Source of the DNA: Bacillota bacterium
GTDB lineage: Bacteria; Bacillota; Clostridia; Tissierellales; MES13
Length of the DNA stretch: 64,000 nucleotides
Assembly: GCA_009711785.1 (NCBI GenBank)
Contig: VENA01000009.1
Span: 62,001 to 126,000 of the forward strand
Reading direction: 5' to 3'
The position numbers and the translations under genes were made by a program. The notes under the pieces are model-generated. The model saw only the letters and a list, made by a program, of their open reading frames with translations. It did not search any database and was not told the DNA's origin. Position 1 is the first letter of the stretch. Each line of letters opens with the position of its first letter. Positions 37,915-46,967 of this stretch are shown one piece after another.

Positions 37915-39198
37915 GTGAAAAAGATATTTAATAAGGGAAATCTTTATTTATTACTACTATTTATACTAATAGTAACTGCAAGACATTACATTGTAAAATA
38001 TCATGATGGCTATGATGAATTAAAGGATAGATTATTTTATGATTTTGAAGATTTTGCTTCTGAGTTAGAAATTTTAAATGATAATATATCTGAAATTTTA
38101 GTTTTAAATAATTATGATTTAAATAAGGTGTTTTTCAATAAAAATGTTATACATAATTATATGCTATCAAATTATGATGCTGAAAAATTAGGAGATAAGT
38201 TAATTCCTAATGATTATATAGATATATATCATATAAATGATTTAATGAAAAATATATTATTAGATGAAACTATAAGTGAATCTGAAAGAAAATTTTTAAC
38301 ACATTTATATGCATATAATGAATTATTAATTAAAGAGCATAAAAAAGTTCTAGGGGATTATAAGGGAGATTTTGATAAACAAGAGAAATTAAAAGAAAAC
38401 ATAGTAAAAATATATAATGATTTTTCAAAAAAAGCAGATGATTTATTAAAATCAAAATATTCTTTTTTAGAAAATTATAAGGGTGATTTTAATAAAGGAG
38501 ATTTTAATAATGCGAAAAAATATTGTGATGAAGTTTTTTCTAAGCTAGTAAAGGATAAAACTTTAAAATACGATAAAAGTAATAGTAAAAATACAGATAA
38601 ATACGTATTTAAAACAAAGTTAGGAAATATATTTAAACAAAAAAATGATGAGACAGATTATTCAGTAACATTTTATGAAGAAACAAATATGATTAATGTA
38701 ATGACTATTCGATTTACAGTACTTAGTGGTGATACAAAATATACAGAAAAAGAGTTAGATAGTAGGGCAAATAATATAATATCTAAATTTAATAGAAACT
38801 TATCAACTTCTTATAAGGAAATAGAATATGATAAATCAGGAAGAATCGAATCCATTAAATATTCCTACATAGAAAAAATTGATGGGATATATGATGAAAG
38901 GAAAGAAATAAAATTAGTATTACATTCTACTGGATTAATAAGAAATTTTCAAATAATATATGATGATAATGAAAAGATCAAAATGCCTAAAATAAGTAAA
39001 GAAGAAATATTGAAAAGAATAAATAATGAAATTGAAATAATAGATATTATGACTGTAAGAAATATAAAAAAAGAGATAGAATATGAAGTTCATCTTAAAT
39101 ATAATAATAAGATATATACAGCTATATATGATGGAGTAAATGGTGAACTAAAATATTATGGAAGAAAGTTAAGAAATTATAAGTATAAAAAACAATAA
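37915..39198 (+). CDS. Membrane-anchored hypothetical protein with PepSY-like C-terminus
   Basis: A 427-residue protein with GTG start (GGGGGAATAAGGGTG). One N-terminal helix (NLYLLLLFILIVTAR) leads to a long external part with helical content. The last 60 residues (EYEVHLKYNNKIYTAIYDGVNG) resemble a PepSY fold of the kind in spore germination protein YpeB. This similarity is weak. The gene stands alone between terminator-like sequence and the transglycosylase. Confidence 0.5.
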   Translation: MKKIFNKGNLYLLLLFILIVTARHYIVKYHDGYDELKDRLFYDFEDFASELEILNDNISEILVLNNYDLNKVFFNKNVIHNYMLSNYDAEKLGDKLIPNDYIDIYHINDLMKNILLDETISESERKFLTHLYAYNELLIKEHKKVLGDYKGDFDKQEKLKENIVKIYNDFSKKADDLLKSKYSFLENYKGDFNKGDFNNAKKYCDEVFSKLVKDKTLKYDKSNSKNTDKYVFKTKLGNIFKQKNDETDYSVTFYEETNMINVMTIRFTVLSGDTKYTEKELDSRANNIISKFNRNLSTSYKEIEYDKSGRIESIKYSYIEKIDGIYDERKEIKLVLHSTGLIRNFQIIYDDNEKIKMPKISKEEILKRINNEIEIIDIMTVRNIKKEIEYEVHLKYNNKIYTAIYDGVNGELKYYGRKLRNYKYKKQ

Positions 39199-39475
39199 AC
39201 AATTATATATTACCATTTTCATGCTAAATATCGGAGAATCATGTATTTTGTAAAAAAACACACAATAATCTAAAAAAAGTTGATATAACTCAAACGTTAA
39301 AAATAGTAATTTTGTTTTATACGACAATTTCCGAGGAAATAGATTTTAGTAAATAATATTAAAATTTTAAAATATTTCTTACAAAATAGTTAGTTTACTC
39401 GGTGGTTAAGTTATTAAAAAAGATATATAATTAACTATGTAATTAATTTTTTATATATAAGTGGAGGAGAACTTT

Positions 39476-40201
39476 GTGAAAAATAATAAAAAAGGGTTAA
39501 AGTTTTTTATTATATTCTTTTTAATAGCTTGTAGTACTTATATAGGAAGTACTTGTTATTTAGGATATGATTTATACAAAAAAGCTACAGAAGAGACTAA
39601 TATAGATGACAAAATAACTGAAATAAAAGCAAATGAAAATTTTGTTTCTATTAAAAATTTGCCAAAGGGCTTTTTAGATTCAATTGTAGCCATAGAAGAC
39701 CATCGTTTCTATAAACATTCAGGAATAGATTTTATTTCAGTCGGAAGGGCTTTTTTAACTAACGTAATAAATGATGGAACACCTTCAGGTGGAAGTACAA
39801 TAACACAACAACTTTCTAAAAATATGTTTTTTAGTTTTGAAAAAAAGTATACAAGGAAGGTTGCTGAGGCTATTGTAGCATTGAAATTAGAGAATAAGTT
39901 AAGTAAAAAAGAGATATTAGAATTGTATGCTAATATTATCTATTTTGGAAATGGAAATTATGGAATTAAGGAAGCTGCTAATAATTATTTTGATGTTGAA
40001 CCAAAGAATTTAACATTAGAGCAATCCATAATTATTGCAGGTTTGCCCCAAGCACCTAGTACTTATAAGATATCTGGAGAAAATGAAAAAACAAAAGCTA
40101 GAGTTGAAGAAGTAATAGATGCTTTAATATTAGCAAATTATATCACAAAAGATAAAGGGAATATAATATCTAATAACATTAATAATATTTTAGAAAACTA
40201 A
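39476..40201 (+). CDS. mtgA: Monofunctional peptidoglycan transglycosylase (GT51)
   Basis: A 241-residue enzyme with one N-terminal membrane anchor and a glycosyltransferase 51 domain. The signature AIEDHRFYKHSGIDFISVGRAF holds catalytic E74. GGSTITQQLSKNMF and KLSKKEILELYANIIYFGNGNYG follow. There is no transpeptidase domain, so it only polymerises lipid II glycan chains at the outer membrane face. The GTG at 39476 follows GGAGGAG; the in-frame GTG at 39461 overlaps that site. Confidence 0.9.
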   Translation: MKNNKKGLKFFIIFFLIACSTYIGSTCYLGYDLYKKATEETNIDDKITEIKANENFVSIKNLPKGFLDSIVAIEDHRFYKHSGIDFISVGRAFLTNVINDGTPSGGSTITQQLSKNMFFSFEKKYTRKVAEAIVALKLENKLSKKEILELYANIIYFGNGNYGIKEAANNYFDVEPKNLTLEQSIIIAGLPQAPSTYKISGENEKTKARVEEVIDALILANYITKDKGNIISNNINNILEN

Positions 40202-40233
40202 GAAGGAGCTACACAAATTTTAGGGGGGATTTT

Positions 40234-41205
40234 ATGGGAAAAATAATTAAGTTGTTAACTATTAGTTTTTTACTTATTAGTCTAGTTATGAATCTTTTTG
40301 GATGTACAATCAACACATCAACAGACTCTAATAATAGTAACATGAGTACGACTTTGAAAGAAACTTCTTCAGAAGGTGGAAATAATGATAAAGAAAAATC
40401 TAAAGATGATATTTTGGAAATTGTAAAAGAAATAATTAAAAGCAAATATCAATCAATTAACTATGACAATATTGAAGTTTTAGAAAGACATGATAAAAAT
40501 CTTTATATGATTAAAACAAAGAAAAAGACATTTGCCGATGGGTATCTTTTATATAACTCTAAATCTAATGAATTATTTGTTATGCCTGTAGGGTGGAATT
40601 ATGTATCATCCTATAAAGTTTTTGATGAAAATCATGTTGCTTTTAATATGAAAGGTGAATATAGTGAGTCAAATTATCATGATGTTCCATATATCTATGA
40701 TTGTAAAAAGATGATTATTAAAGACGGTAAATCCGAGTTTTTACCTATAAAGAAAAATATGTATTTTCCCCTTGAAAAAGAGATTGATTTTGGAGGTAAG
40801 AGTGGACATAGTTTAACTGATATAATAGTAACCTTAGAGGGAATTCAAGTAGCCTTTGGACCTCAAAACCCTAAAGATGCAGGTTTTTTTGCAGATTATA
40901 CGATCCCTCCATTTACTAAAACTTCTTACAAAAAAGATGATAATCAATTAATTATAGAGTTTAAAGATACATTAATAGATAAGGAATTTGCTAAAAAAGG
41001 ATTAATTATAGATAAAACTAATGCATACATTAAATCAGTTGAATTAAAAAGAAAAGATAGTTCCATAGTAATGATTATAAGTTTAAAAAAATATAGTAAT
41101 GATTATGATAATCCGAAATATTATACCGCTAATATTGGAGGAACATTAACTGTTCCTGCTTCAGTAGAGTTTGATTTTCATAATCAAATTCCTAATGATT
41201 ATTAG
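40234..41205 (+). CDS. Hypothetical lipoprotein
   Basis: A 323-residue protein with a signal peptide and lipobox LFGC (C24), followed by a Ser/Asn-rich linker and a 250-residue outer domain. The domain has no recognised motif; it may contain two beta-rich halves (ends VEFDFHNQIPNDY). TAGGGGGGAT before the ATG is a strong site. It follows the transglycosylase gene by 32 bp and may share its transcript. Confidence 0.65.
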   Translation: MGKIIKLLTISFLLISLVMNLFGCTINTSTDSNNSNMSTTLKETSSEGGNNDKEKSKDDILEIVKEIIKSKYQSINYDNIEVLERHDKNLYMIKTKKKTFADGYLLYNSKSNELFVMPVGWNYVSSYKVFDENHVAFNMKGEYSESNYHDVPYIYDCKKMIIKDGKSEFLPIKKNMYFPLEKEIDFGGKSGHSLTDIIVTLEGIQVAFGPQNPKDAGFFADYTIPPFTKTSYKKDDNQLIIEFKDTLIDKEFAKKGLIIDKTNAYIKSVELKRKDSSIVMIISLKKYSNDYDNPKYYTANIGGTLTVPASVEFDFHNQIPNDY

Positions 41206-41308
41206 ATTTCTATCTATAGACTACTGATATTTTTATTATATTACTAACACTATTTACTAACACACCCTAAAATATTATACATATAAGTGAAATAAAGGGT
41301 GATTTTAT

Positions 41309-42256
41309 ATGTGGTATGAAGGATATTTAGTAGATATTTTAAAATTTTATTTACCTATCGGTGCTAAAATTATTAAATTAAAAAATTATAAAAGATATGC
41401 TGTAGATATGATAGATCTAGATGGAGATGGATTTTTAGAATTGGTTGGTTTTTATAACTTGCAAGGTAAAAATTATATTATAATACTTAAAAGATATAAT
41501 AATTCTTATTATGTATTAGATATAATTAAAGGAAAGAATAGTAGTATTACTAGTTTTAATGCTTTAGCTATAACTAATAGATATATTAATAATTTATTAG
41601 TAGGATGGGAGAATAAAAATGGATACTCAGAACTTAGTATATATGGATGGACTAAGAAGGGGTTTGAAAATTTATTTAATGTATATCCCTATCCATCTAA
41701 TGATGAATTATTAAGATTAAAGGAAAGATTTTGTTATTATACACCTTTCTCAGAGGAATATGGAATAGATTTTTCATCACTAGAATATATCTGTTCTGAA
41801 AAAAAGAAGGATAGATTTCTTGAGAAAGCTTTAGAACAAGCCTTTGACTTAATAAAAGGAGAAGATAAAATAAGATATTACTATAATAAAGTTGATCTAA
41901 ATGATGATGGAGTTTATGAAATATTTGTTTATTTAGTAGGCTTTCCTGTTTGTGGGACTGGTGGATGTAGTGCAGCAATATTTAAACAAGAAAATAATGA
42001 TTATGTATTATTATCAAAGTTTAGCCTTGTAAATAATCCTATAGTTATAAGTGATACTAAAACAAATGGATTTAAAGATATTATTATGTATGTTTCAGGA
42101 GGTGGAATAGAAAGTTTCTTTTCAAAGATTAAATATAATGGAAAAACATATCCATCTAATCCATCTATACAACCTAAAGTTAAGCCAGGTACTAAAGTAG
42201 ATGGTATAGCTATTATTTCTGATGATATTACTAAAAATCCTGGGATTGAATTTTAG
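41309..42256 (+). CDS. FG-GAP/VCBS-like repeat protein without signal peptide
   Basis: A 315-residue protein with two calcium-loop-like motifs: DMIDLDGDGFLELVGF at about 34-49 and KVDLNDDGVYEIFVYLVGF near residue 198. GTGGCSAAIFKQEN and IVISDTKTNGFKDIIMYVSGGG follow the second. These resemble FG-GAP/VCBS repeats and EF-hand-like DxDxDG loops, typical of exported proteins. No signal peptide is visible, so the location is unclear. Confidence 0.6.
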   Translation: MWYEGYLVDILKFYLPIGAKIIKLKNYKRYAVDMIDLDGDGFLELVGFYNLQGKNYIIILKRYNNSYYVLDIIKGKNSSITSFNALAITNRYINNLLVGWENKNGYSELSIYGWTKKGFENLFNVYPYPSNDELLRLKERFCYYTPFSEEYGIDFSSLEYICSEKKKDRFLEKALEQAFDLIKGEDKIRYYYNKVDLNDDGVYEIFVYLVGFPVCGTGGCSAAIFKQENNDYVLLSKFSLVNNPIVISDTKTNGFKDIIMYVSGGGIESFFSKIKYNGKTYPSNPSIQPKVKPGTKVDGIAIISDDITKNPGIEF

Positions 42257-42280
42257 TAAAAAATAAAGGGGATGGGATAA

Positions 42281-43189
42281 ATGGAAGTAAAAAGATTAAA
42301 AAAGGATAAAATTAAAAATTTTATTAAATATTGTAAGAAACATAGAAATGAGGTAGATGAATCTTTTTTATATGATGAAGATTTAAATGATTTTTCACCT
42401 AATGATGAAAATCCTACTTATATTGTTACTGATAAATTAGGAAATATTAAAGCAGTAACATCGCTTATAATAGATGATTATCATAAAAGGGGTAAAAGAG
42501 CCCGTTTTAGAATATTTCATTCTGAAATTAATGATATTTCTTATTATAATATGTTATTAAAAGCTATTTTAAAGCATAGAGAAGGCTTAGATAATTATTT
42601 TATATTTATACCTTTGACAAATAAGAAGTTGATTAAGTCTATAGAAGAATTAAAATTTACTGTTGAAAGATATTCTTTCTTGCTTTTAAGAAGAGATTTA
42701 GATGTTTCTGAATATAGTTTTCCTAAAGATTATGAAATTAGAGCTTTTAGACCAGGGATTGATGAAGAAATTTATTGTGAAATTAGAAATAAAGCCTTTA
42801 AAAAACTTAAAGGAAATGAAACACCTATTACACCGGAAATGGTCAGTAAAATAACTGAAGATAAGCACTATATAGAAGGTGGTTTAATGATTCTTTATCA
42901 TAAGGATAAACCTATAGGTTTAATTAGATTAGCTGTTGATGATGAGTATGAAAATGAACCTACTATCAATATAGGGCCCTTTGCAATAATACCAGAGTAT
43001 CAAAATAAAGGCTTAGGAAGAAATTTATTAAGGGCTTCACTTAAATTTGCTAAGGATAAATCCTATAAAAAGACAATACTTTGTGTAAATGCTGAAAATG
43101 AAAGAGCAAAGACTTTATACACTCAAGAGGGCTTTAAACAAGTTGAAGGTGTAATATGTTATAAGTATAATTTAAAAAACTTTAAATAA
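42281..43189 (+). CDS. GNAT acetyltransferase (two-domain layout)
   Basis: A 302-residue protein. The C-terminal half is a clear GNAT domain with EYQNKGLGRNLLRASLKFAKD and ENERAKTLYTQEGFKQVEG. The N-terminal half, around VTDKLGNIKAVTSLIIDDY, looks like a degenerate second GNAT domain, as in mycothiol synthase-type proteins. AAAGGGGATGGG precedes the ATG. The substrate is unknown. Confidence 0.8.
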   Translation: MEVKRLKKDKIKNFIKYCKKHRNEVDESFLYDEDLNDFSPNDENPTYIVTDKLGNIKAVTSLIIDDYHKRGKRARFRIFHSEINDISYYNMLLKAILKHREGLDNYFIFIPLTNKKLIKSIEELKFTVERYSFLLLRRDLDVSEYSFPKDYEIRAFRPGIDEEIYCEIRNKAFKKLKGNETPITPEMVSKITEDKHYIEGGLMILYHKDKPIGLIRLAVDDEYENEPTINIGPFAIIPEYQNKGLGRNLLRASLKFAKDKSYKKTILCVNAENERAKTLYTQEGFKQVEGVICYKYNLKNFK

Positions 43190-43332
43190 TAAACTATAAA
43201 ATAAGCTATAATATTTTTAAGTTTTTCATAGAGAAAAACATAGGTTTCATTTATATTTAATACTAATAAAAAGTAGTAAAATATATGTTAAAATAGGATT
43301 ATACTTAAGATACTTGTTAAGGGGGACATAGT

Positions 43333-44094
43333 ATGTTTAAAAACGTTATAGTAAGAAAACCTGCACGTTCAATGGTTAAAGGGATTACTACAGCAAACTT
43401 AGGAAAACCAGATTATAAAAAGGCTTTAAAACAACATGCTGAGTATGTTAAAGCTTTAAAACAATGTGGGGTAAATGTCACTTTATTAGAAGAAGATGAA
43501 AGGTACCCTGACTCTTGTTTTGTTGAAGATACTGCACTACTTACAGATAAATGCGCAATAATAACTAATTTAGGTGCTAAAAGTAGAAAAGGGGAACAAA
43601 TTGAGATTCAAAAGGTTTTAAAAAATTTCTATGAAAATATTGAAGTGATTCAACCTCCTGGGACTATTGAAGGTGGGGATATAATGATGGTAGGAGATCA
43701 TTTTTATATAGGGTTATCTGATAGAACTAATAAAAATGGAGCTAATCAGATGATTAAGTTTTTAGAGAAGTATGGTTATACTGGTTCTGTTGTAGCGTTA
43801 AATGAAGTGCTTCATCTAAAAACAGGATTATCATATCTAGAGAATAATAACTTATTAGTTTCTGGGGAATTTATTGATAAAGAAGTATTTAAGGATTTTA
43901 ATAAAATTGAAATTAGTAAAGAGGAAAGTTATGCAGCAAATTGTATATGGGTTAATGATAATGTAATAATACCTAAGGGATTTAAAAAAGCAAAGGATGC
44001 CATAGTTAAAAAAGGGTATAAAGTAATAGAAGTTGATGTATCAGAATTTAGAAAGCTTGATGGTGGATTAAGTTGTCTTTCCTTAAGATTTTAA
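43333..44094 (+). CDS. DDAH-like amidinotransferase-fold hydrolase
   Basis: A 253-residue enzyme of the guanidino-modifying (dimethylarginine dimethylaminohydrolase) type. Key residues are in DSCFVEDTA (D60-D66), H161 in EVLHLKTGLSYL and the nucleophilic cysteine C248 in GGLSCLSLRF. Such enzymes hydrolyse methylated arginines or similar guanidines to citrulline. Its size and motifs fit DDAH better than arginine deiminase. It may supply citrulline or ammonia; that is inference. AAGGGGGACATAGT precedes the ATG. Confidence 0.83.
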   Translation: MFKNVIVRKPARSMVKGITTANLGKPDYKKALKQHAEYVKALKQCGVNVTLLEEDERYPDSCFVEDTALLTDKCAIITNLGAKSRKGEQIEIQKVLKNFYENIEVIQPPGTIEGGDIMMVGDHFYIGLSDRTNKNGANQMIKFLEKYGYTGSVVALNEVLHLKTGLSYLENNNLLVSGEFIDKEVFKDFNKIEISKEESYAANCIWVNDNVIIPKGFKKAKDAIVKKGYKVIEVDVSEFRKLDGGLSCLSLRF

Positions 44095-44183
44095 GTATTT
44101 CAATTATAAGAATATATTGAGAGACTATTATCATATAGCTTTAGGAGATTCAGTTAAATGAAAGAATAAGATATTAAACAATA

Positions 44184-44216
44184 AATGGCTGACACAGTGT
44201 TGTCAGCCATTATTTG
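44184..44216 (+). terminator. Terminator after the DDAH-like gene
   Basis: AATGGCTGACA pairs with TGTCAGCCATT, followed by ATTTGTT. Confidence 0.65.
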
Positions 44217-44255
44217 TTATAATTAAATAAATAATTTTTAAATAGGGGGATTATT

Positions 44256-44813
44256 ATGAATATATGTATATTTTATTATGATGGATTTTGTGAATTTGAA
44301 GTTGTTTTAAGTGCATTACAATTTAAGGGTAGTTATTTCACAGTGGCTTTAGAAGATCGTATGTATATTAGTGAAGAGAAACAAAAGTTTTTACCAGATA
44401 AGACTTTAGATGAATGTAGCACTGATGATATTGATCTTTTCATAATTCCAGGGGGAAATCCAGAGTATTTGTATAGTAATTCTAGGCTTAGAGAGTTTAT
44501 AAATAAGTTAAATGAAAAGAATAAATTTATTGCAGGTATATGTGGTGGTACTTATCTTATGGCAGAGTATGGTTTACTTAAGAATAAAAGATGTACAGGT
44601 GATTCAGAAGGACTTAAATCCGATGGGGAATATATTAATTTATTTAAGGATGCAGTTATTTCAAAGGAAGATATAGTTGTTGATGGAAATATTGTAACCT
44701 CAACCGGGCAAGCCTTTGTTGAATTTAGCTTTAAATTGTGTGAATTAATGGATGTATATAAAGATGAAAATGAAACATTATCGGTATATAAATGGTTTAA
44801 AAATATTAAATAG
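44256..44813 (+). CDS. DJ-1/PfpI family protein
   Basis: A 185-residue protein of the class I glutamine amidotransferase-like fold. The nucleophile elbow is FIAGICGGTYLMA (C96), with DLFIIPGGNPE before it. The family contains proteases, deglycases and chaperones. The C-terminal end is unlike a ThiJ chaperone, so the activity cannot be named. AGGGGGATT precedes the ATG; the GNAT gene begins 17 bp after its stop. Confidence 0.85.
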   Translation: MNICIFYYDGFCEFEVVLSALQFKGSYFTVALEDRMYISEEKQKFLPDKTLDECSTDDIDLFIIPGGNPEYLYSNSRLREFINKLNEKNKFIAGICGGTYLMAEYGLLKNKRCTGDSEGLKSDGEYINLFKDAVISKEDIVVDGNIVTSTGQAFVEFSFKLCELMDVYKDENETLSVYKWFKNIK

Positions 44814-44830
44814 CAACAGAGGGAGTAAAA

Positions 44831-45694
44831 ATGGATGAGAAAATAACTATTAAAGTAGAAGAAAAAGTAAGTAAAGAAGATATGAATTATTTACAAAAAT
44901 CCTTTAGAGCATATAATAAAAAATATGTTAATACGGATGTAAAATCATTAAAAGTATTTGCTTTAGATGAAAATAACAATGTTATTGGTGGTGTAAATGG
45001 TATATTAGTTTGGGGCTGGTTAAATATTGACAAGCATTGGGTAGATAAGAGATATAGAGGTAAAGGTCTTGGGAAAAAACTACTTTTTAAGATTCAAAAT
45101 GAAGCTTTAAAAAAATACATAACTAAGGCTTCACTTCAAACTATAGTAAAAGATACAGTTCCCTTTTATAAAAAGCTAGGTTATGAAATAGACGGTATTT
45201 TAGAAGATAGACCACATGGTAATAATTGTTATTTTCTAAAGAATGAATTTATAAAGAAAAGACCTATTATAAAAAGCAGTAAATTTCATATTAGTACTAA
45301 TAAAGAAAAAGAGGACGTGTATTATAAAATACTTTATAAAAAGATAGAAAAAGATTATGAAGAATGCCTTGGTGATATTCCTTTTAAGCTAGTAAAAGTT
45401 TTTGCTAGGAAAGATAATAAGATAATAGGTGGTTTGAGTGGTTATATAGGATGGAATTGGTTTTATATTAGCATTTTATGGGTAGATGAAAGTTATCGAA
45501 AAATGGGTTTAGGAAAAAAGATTCTAAAAGAGGCTGAAAAAGAAGCTTTAGATTTTGGTGTAGATAAAGCTTTTCTTGGAACTACAGAGTTTCAGGCTAA
45601 AGATTTTTATCAAAATAATGGTTATGAAATTTTTTGTACCCGTAATAATTTACCGCCGGGATATAAGAATTTCTCCATGAAAAAATATCTATAA
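44831..45694 (+). CDS. Tandem GNAT acetyltransferase fusion
   Basis: A 287-residue protein made of two GNAT domains. Each half has its own acetyl-CoA loop: RYRGKGLGKKLL (about 75-86) and SYRKMGLGKKILKE (about 221-234). The halves look like a duplication, each with an aromatic segment around the preceding beta strand (WGWLNIDKHWV and WNWFYISILWV). The substrate is unknown. GAGGGAGTAAAA precedes the ATG. Confidence 0.83.
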   Translation: MDEKITIKVEEKVSKEDMNYLQKSFRAYNKKYVNTDVKSLKVFALDENNNVIGGVNGILVWGWLNIDKHWVDKRYRGKGLGKKLLFKIQNEALKKYITKASLQTIVKDTVPFYKKLGYEIDGILEDRPHGNNCYFLKNEFIKKRPIIKSSKFHISTNKEKEDVYYKILYKKIEKDYEECLGDIPFKLVKVFARKDNKIIGGLSGYIGWNWFYISILWVDESYRKMGLGKKILKEAEKEALDFGVDKAFLGTTEFQAKDFYQNNGYEIFCTRNNLPPGYKNFSMKKYL

Positions 45695-45757
45695 AAAATA
45701 GAATGATTTATCCATATTATATTTAAGAGAAAAGTAAATATAGTTATATATTTTAAG

Positions 45758-45800
45758 CTAGAAAATAACCTTTTTAAAAAGTTTATTTTCTAGTTTTTTT
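45758..45800 (+). terminator. Terminator before the DUF4358 operon
   Basis: CTAGAAAATAA (45758-45768) pairs with TTATTTTCTAG (45783-45793), followed by seven T. Confidence 0.8.
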
Positions 45801-45879
45801 ATTTTTGTGGAACTTTTTTTATGTTTTAATCGACTAATTATATGTGTCAAAAAACATAAAAAACTAAGGAGGAATAAAA

Positions 45880-46377
45880 ATGAAAAAAATATTATGTTTA
45901 TTAATTATAGGAATAAGTATTTTCTCATTAATAGGGTGCAGTGAAAAATCAGAGGTAAATGTAGCGGTGGAGGATATTTTTAGTGAAATTGAAAATGAGA
46001 TTGATTTTAAAGGGTTAACAGAGGTTAATTTAAAAAATGAAGAGATGTCTAAAGTAAATAAACAAATAGTTAAGGGTTATAAAATCAATTTAGAAAACGT
46101 AGAAGAAGGTATTATTAAATGCCCTATGATAAATTTAGCTGCTGAAGAAATAGTTATTATAAAAGCAAAGGATAAATCAAAGGTAGCTTTAATAAAAGAA
46201 ACTTTAAAAGACCATGTTCAAAAACAGTTAAAGGCATATGAAAATTATGTGCCAAAAAATTATGATTTGGTAAAAAATCATATATTAAAAGCTGAAGGTA
46301 AGTATATAATCCTTGTAATATCTGAACATGGTGAAAAGATAGAAAAAATATTTGATAATACTTTAAGTAACAACTAA
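45880..46377 (+). CDS. DUF4358 lipoprotein (first copy)
   Basis: A 165-residue lipoprotein with lipobox SLIGC (C20). The outer domain has the DUF4358 pattern: VAVEDIFSEIENEI at the start, EEIVIIKAKDKSKVALIKETLKD in the middle and KAEGKYIILVISEHGEKIEKIF at the end. These genes often sit beside MBOAT/DHHW genes, as here, so a role in surface acetylation or its sensing is inferred. AAGGAGGAATAAAA precedes the ATG. Confidence 0.8.
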   Translation: MKKILCLLIIGISIFSLIGCSEKSEVNVAVEDIFSEIENEIDFKGLTEVNLKNEEMSKVNKQIVKGYKINLENVEEGIIKCPMINLAAEEIVIIKAKDKSKVALIKETLKDHVQKQLKAYENYVPKNYDLVKNHILKAEGKYIILVISEHGEKIEKIFDNTLSNN

Positions 46378-46388
46378 GGAGGGTAACA

Positions 46389-46910
46389 ATGAAGAAAATA
46401 TTAAGTTTAATACTTATAGTTACAACTGTCTTTTCATTTGTAGGATGTAGTAAAAAAACAGAGTTAAATGTAAAAGTGAAGGATATATTAGATGATATAA
46501 AGGGTGAAATCGCCAAAGATATGAAGGATAAAGGAGTCAAAGAGGAAAGTTTAAAGGATGGTAAATTACCTGGATTTATGGATATAGATCTAACTAAGGA
46601 AAAAAATCCATTTTCTGAAATCTTTAGTAAAGAAGACATTAAAGAAGGTTATATATTACAACAAATGATGAATGTTAAATCAGATTTAATTATAGTATTA
46701 AAAGCTAAGGATGAATCTAAAGTTAAAGATTTAAAAACATCACTAGAAAAGATAAAAAAAGGACAAGTTAATACCTGGGAAAAATATTTACCAGATCAGT
46801 ATAAAAAAGTACAAAATAATATAATAAAAACTAAGGGTAAGTACTTAGTATATATTACTTATGATAATCCAGAAAAAATAGAAAAAATATTTAATAACTC
46901 ATTAAAATAA
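46389..46910 (+). CDS. DUF4358 lipoprotein (second copy)
   Basis: A 173-residue paralogue of the preceding protein, with lipobox SFVGC (C20). It keeps the pattern LIIVLKAKDESKVKDLKTSLE and KTKGKYLVYITYDNPEKIEKIF but has a longer loop after residue 50. The tandem copies point to local duplication. AAGGAGGGTAAC precedes the ATG. Confidence 0.8.
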   Translation: MKKILSLILIVTTVFSFVGCSKKTELNVKVKDILDDIKGEIAKDMKDKGVKEESLKDGKLPGFMDIDLTKEKNPFSEIFSKEDIKEGYILQQMMNVKSDLIIVLKAKDESKVKDLKTSLEKIKKGQVNTWEKYLPDQYKKVQNNIIKTKGKYLVYITYDNPEKIEKIFNNSLK

Positions 46911-46912
46911 TT

Positions 46913-46938
46913 TTTAAGACACGTATACGTGTCTTAAA
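46913..46938 (+). terminator. Perfect palindrome between DUF4358 and MBOAT genes
   Basis: TTTAAGACACGTA is followed directly by its reverse complement TACGTGTCTTAAA. There is no strong T run, so it may reduce rather than stop transcription of the MBOAT pair. Confidence 0.55.
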
Positions 46939-46967
46939 TTATGTAAATATAGATAGGTTGTGGTTAA

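Noticed and set aside
46157-46639. 160-residue - strand frame across the two DUF4358 genes
   Set aside because: It is opposite two lipoprotein genes with clear signal peptides and ribosome binding sites; a codon shadow.
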